From NCBI GenBank assembly GCA_016721865.1, contig JADKHF010000044.1:70633-134632 (forward strand): a stretch of DNA of 64,000 nucleotides, given 5' to 3'. Every line of letters begins with the position of its first letter. Position 1 is the stretch's first letter. Made by a program: the position numbers and the translations under genes. Shown here in pieces: positions 62,203 to 64,000 of this stretch. The notes beneath the pieces were generated by a model that ran no database searches, had not been told where the DNA came from, and saw nothing but the letters and a program-made list of their open reading frames with translations. Source of the DNA: Nitrosomonas sp. GTDB lineage: Bacteria; Pseudomonadota; Gammaproteobacteria; Burkholderiales; Nitrosomonadaceae.

Positions 62203-64000
62203 ATGTCTCGCCCTATCCGCAATATCGCCATCATCGCGCACGTTGACCATGGCAAAACGACTATGGTCGACAAACTTTTACATCAAGCCGGCACCTTTGC
62301 CGCACACCAACAGATTTCCGAGCGCGTAATGGATTCCAACGATATTGAGCGTGAACGCGGCATTACCATTTTGGCCAAGAATTGTGCCATAGATTATGAA
62401 GGCATTCATATTAATATCGTCGATACCCCAGGCCATGCTGATTTTGGTGGCGAGGTAGAGCGTGTTTTGTCGATGGTGGATGGTGTATTGCTGTTGGTTG
62501 ATGCAGTCGAAGGCCCGATGCCGCAAACCCGTTTTGTCACCAAAAAAGGCCCTTGCTCTGGGGCTGCGTCCGATTGTCGTGATTAACAAGATTGACCGGC
62601 CGGGCGCTCGTGCTGACTGGGTGGTCGATCAAACGTTTGATCTGTTCGACAAACTTGGCGCCAGTGATGAGCAACTTGATTTTCCCGTCGTCTATGCTTC
62701 TGCATTAAATGGCTTTGCCACATTGGAACTGAATAAACCCAGCACGGACATGCGTCCGTTGTTTGAAACCATCATCAAACATGTCCCTGCCCCGGAAGGC
62801 AATCCGGAAGAACCCCTACAACTGCAAATCAGCGCCTTGGATTACTCAAGTTTTGTCGGCCGCATTGGTATTGGACGTATTAGTCGCGGCAAGCTGAGAC
62901 CAGGGCAGGAAGTGATGATATTACTCGGTGACAAGCCCCCTAAAAAGGCAAAAGTCAATCAGGTTCTTGGTTTCCAGGGTCTGGAACGGATACAAATGAA
63001 AGAAGCCTTGGCCGGTGATATTGTACTGATCAATGGCGTGGAAGAGCTGAGTATCGGTACCACGCTGGCCGATATCGACAATCCCGAAGCATTGCCTATC
63101 CATATGGTGGATGAACCGACACTCACCATGACCTTTCAGGTCAATACCTCGCCTTTTGCCGGGCAGGAAGGTAAATTCGTCACCAGCCGTCAGTTGCGCG
63201 AACGTCTGGAAAAAGAATTATTAACCAATGTAGCAATGCGACTGGAAGAAACCAACGAAACCGATTCATTCCTGATCTCCGGACGCGGCGAACTGCATCT
63301 CACCATTCTGCTGGAAAATATGCGCCGCGAAGGTTACGAACTGGCTGTCTCGCGCCCGCACGTGGTGATCCGCGAGATCGACGGCGTCAAATGCGAGCCG
63401 TTTGAAATGCTCACGGTGGACGTGGATGAAGCCAATCAGGGCGCAGTCATGGAAGCCCTGGGCGCGCGCCGCGGCGACTTGCAGGATATGGTATCGGACG
63501 CCAAAGGGCGCGTGCGGCTGGATTACCGCATTCCTGCACGCGGTTTGATCGGTTTTCAATCCGAATTCATGACCATGACCCGCGGCACCGGCTTGATGAG
63601 CCATGTATTTGACGAATTCGCCCCGATGCGCCCGGAAATCCCGCCGCGCAGAAATGGGGTGTTGATTTCCTCCGAACATGGCGAAGCCGTTGCGTATGCC
63701 CTCTGGAAACTGCAAGACCGCGGCCGCATGTTCGTCAGCCCTGGGGACCGCCTGTATGAAGGCATGGTGATTGGCGTGCACACCCGTGATAATGATCTGG
63801 TAGTCAACCCGATCAAAGGCAAGCAATTAACCAATATCCGCGCATCCGGAACCGATGAAGCAGTGACGTTAATACCCCCAATTCAGCTCACCTTGGAATC
63901 TGCAATTGAATTTATTGCGGATGATGAACTGGTGGAAATTACGCCTAAAACGATCCGCATTCGCAAACGTTTCCTGCTGGAACACGAACGTAAGCGTGCG
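62203..64000 (+). CDS. typA: Ribosome-associated GTPase TypA/BipA (frameshifted, 3' end beyond window)
   Basis: Translational GTPase related to EF-G/LepA, acting on ribosome assembly and stress adaptation. G1 AHVDHGKTT, G2 RGITI, G3 DTPGHADFGGEVERV and G4 NKIDRPGARADW are present. One extra G at 62548-62549 (AAAAAAGGCC) shifts the frame; deleting it gives VTKKALALGLRPIVVINKID. From there the second frame is open to base 64000 and ends RKRFLLEHERKRA, a few residues short of the usual C terminus. High conservation on both sides implies a sequencing insertion. Divergent from the cyclodeaminase-family gene. Confidence 0.93.

Overview
The window looks like chromosomal DNA of a betaproteobacterium, most likely a Nitrosomonas-type ammonia oxidiser (family Nitrosomonadaceae). 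This is inferred from the style of the housekeeping block (rpsU, yqeY, dnaG, rpoD, ttcA, dsbD, typA), the solitary PEP-CTERM protein, the many degenerate insertion sequences and the multiplied Crp/Fnr regulators. No 16S rRNA or ammonia-oxidation gene is present to prove it. Many genes carry single-base indels, mostly in short homopolymers, including conserved genes such as typA, yqeY and rhlE. A pure G/C tract near 12.7 kb also looks artificial. Both suggest uncorrected draft sequence, so many frameshifts here may not be biological.

Layout. 0-11.3 kb: Mg2+ P-type ATPase, RhlE-type RNA helicase, a methyltransferase, a MazG-like pyrophosphohydrolase, an epimerase/ketopantoate reductase pair, and a DevBCA-type exporter operon. 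11.3-33.5 kb: a dense envelope and general-stress region. It holds three Crp/Fnr regulators and many small stress proteins: entericidin, BON lipoprotein, DUF2934, CsbD, a DUF3185/DUF3309 chimera, DUF4112, DUF1469, DUF883, an sll1863-like protein, DUF5670, an OsmB-like lipoprotein, several tiny membrane or secreted proteins, an AI-2E-type permease, a catalase-family lipoprotein and a GGDEF-EAL protein. Ten copies of a Crp-type palindrome (consensus TGTGCGNTANCGCACA) lie in the intergenic spaces here, and I found no convincing copy elsewhere. This looks like one regulon with an autoregulated Crp/Fnr family, and it is the most interesting signal in the window.

34.25-50.9 kb: a 16.6 kb genomic island bounded by 50-bp direct repeats. 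One repeat is the 3' part of a complete CAU-anticodon tRNA downstream of rpoD. The other lies 150 bp from a tyrosine recombinase gene. Cargo: a broken HigBA toxin-antitoxin pair (IS630 inserted in the antitoxin), cti (fatty acid cis/trans isomerase), a WrbA quinone reductase, a CPx copper-type ATPase, and a tyrosinase carrying two PPC domains, preceded by two small uncharacterised genes. IS5, IS21 and IS630 remnants lie between them. A second recombinase remnant sits beside the tRNA.

50.9-64 kb: conserved backbone. rpoD, dnaG, yqeY and rpsU form a macromolecular-synthesis-like cluster on the minus strand. They are followed by ttcA, a DUF2784 protein, a TlpA-like thioredoxin, dsbD, cutA, a small membrane protein, an ornithine cyclodeaminase-family gene and typA, which runs off the end. 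Two copies of a 150-bp miniature inverted-repeat element (16.6 kb and 60.9 kb), a third unrelated miniature element (33.8 kb) and a three-copy imperfect inverted repeat are dispersed through the window.
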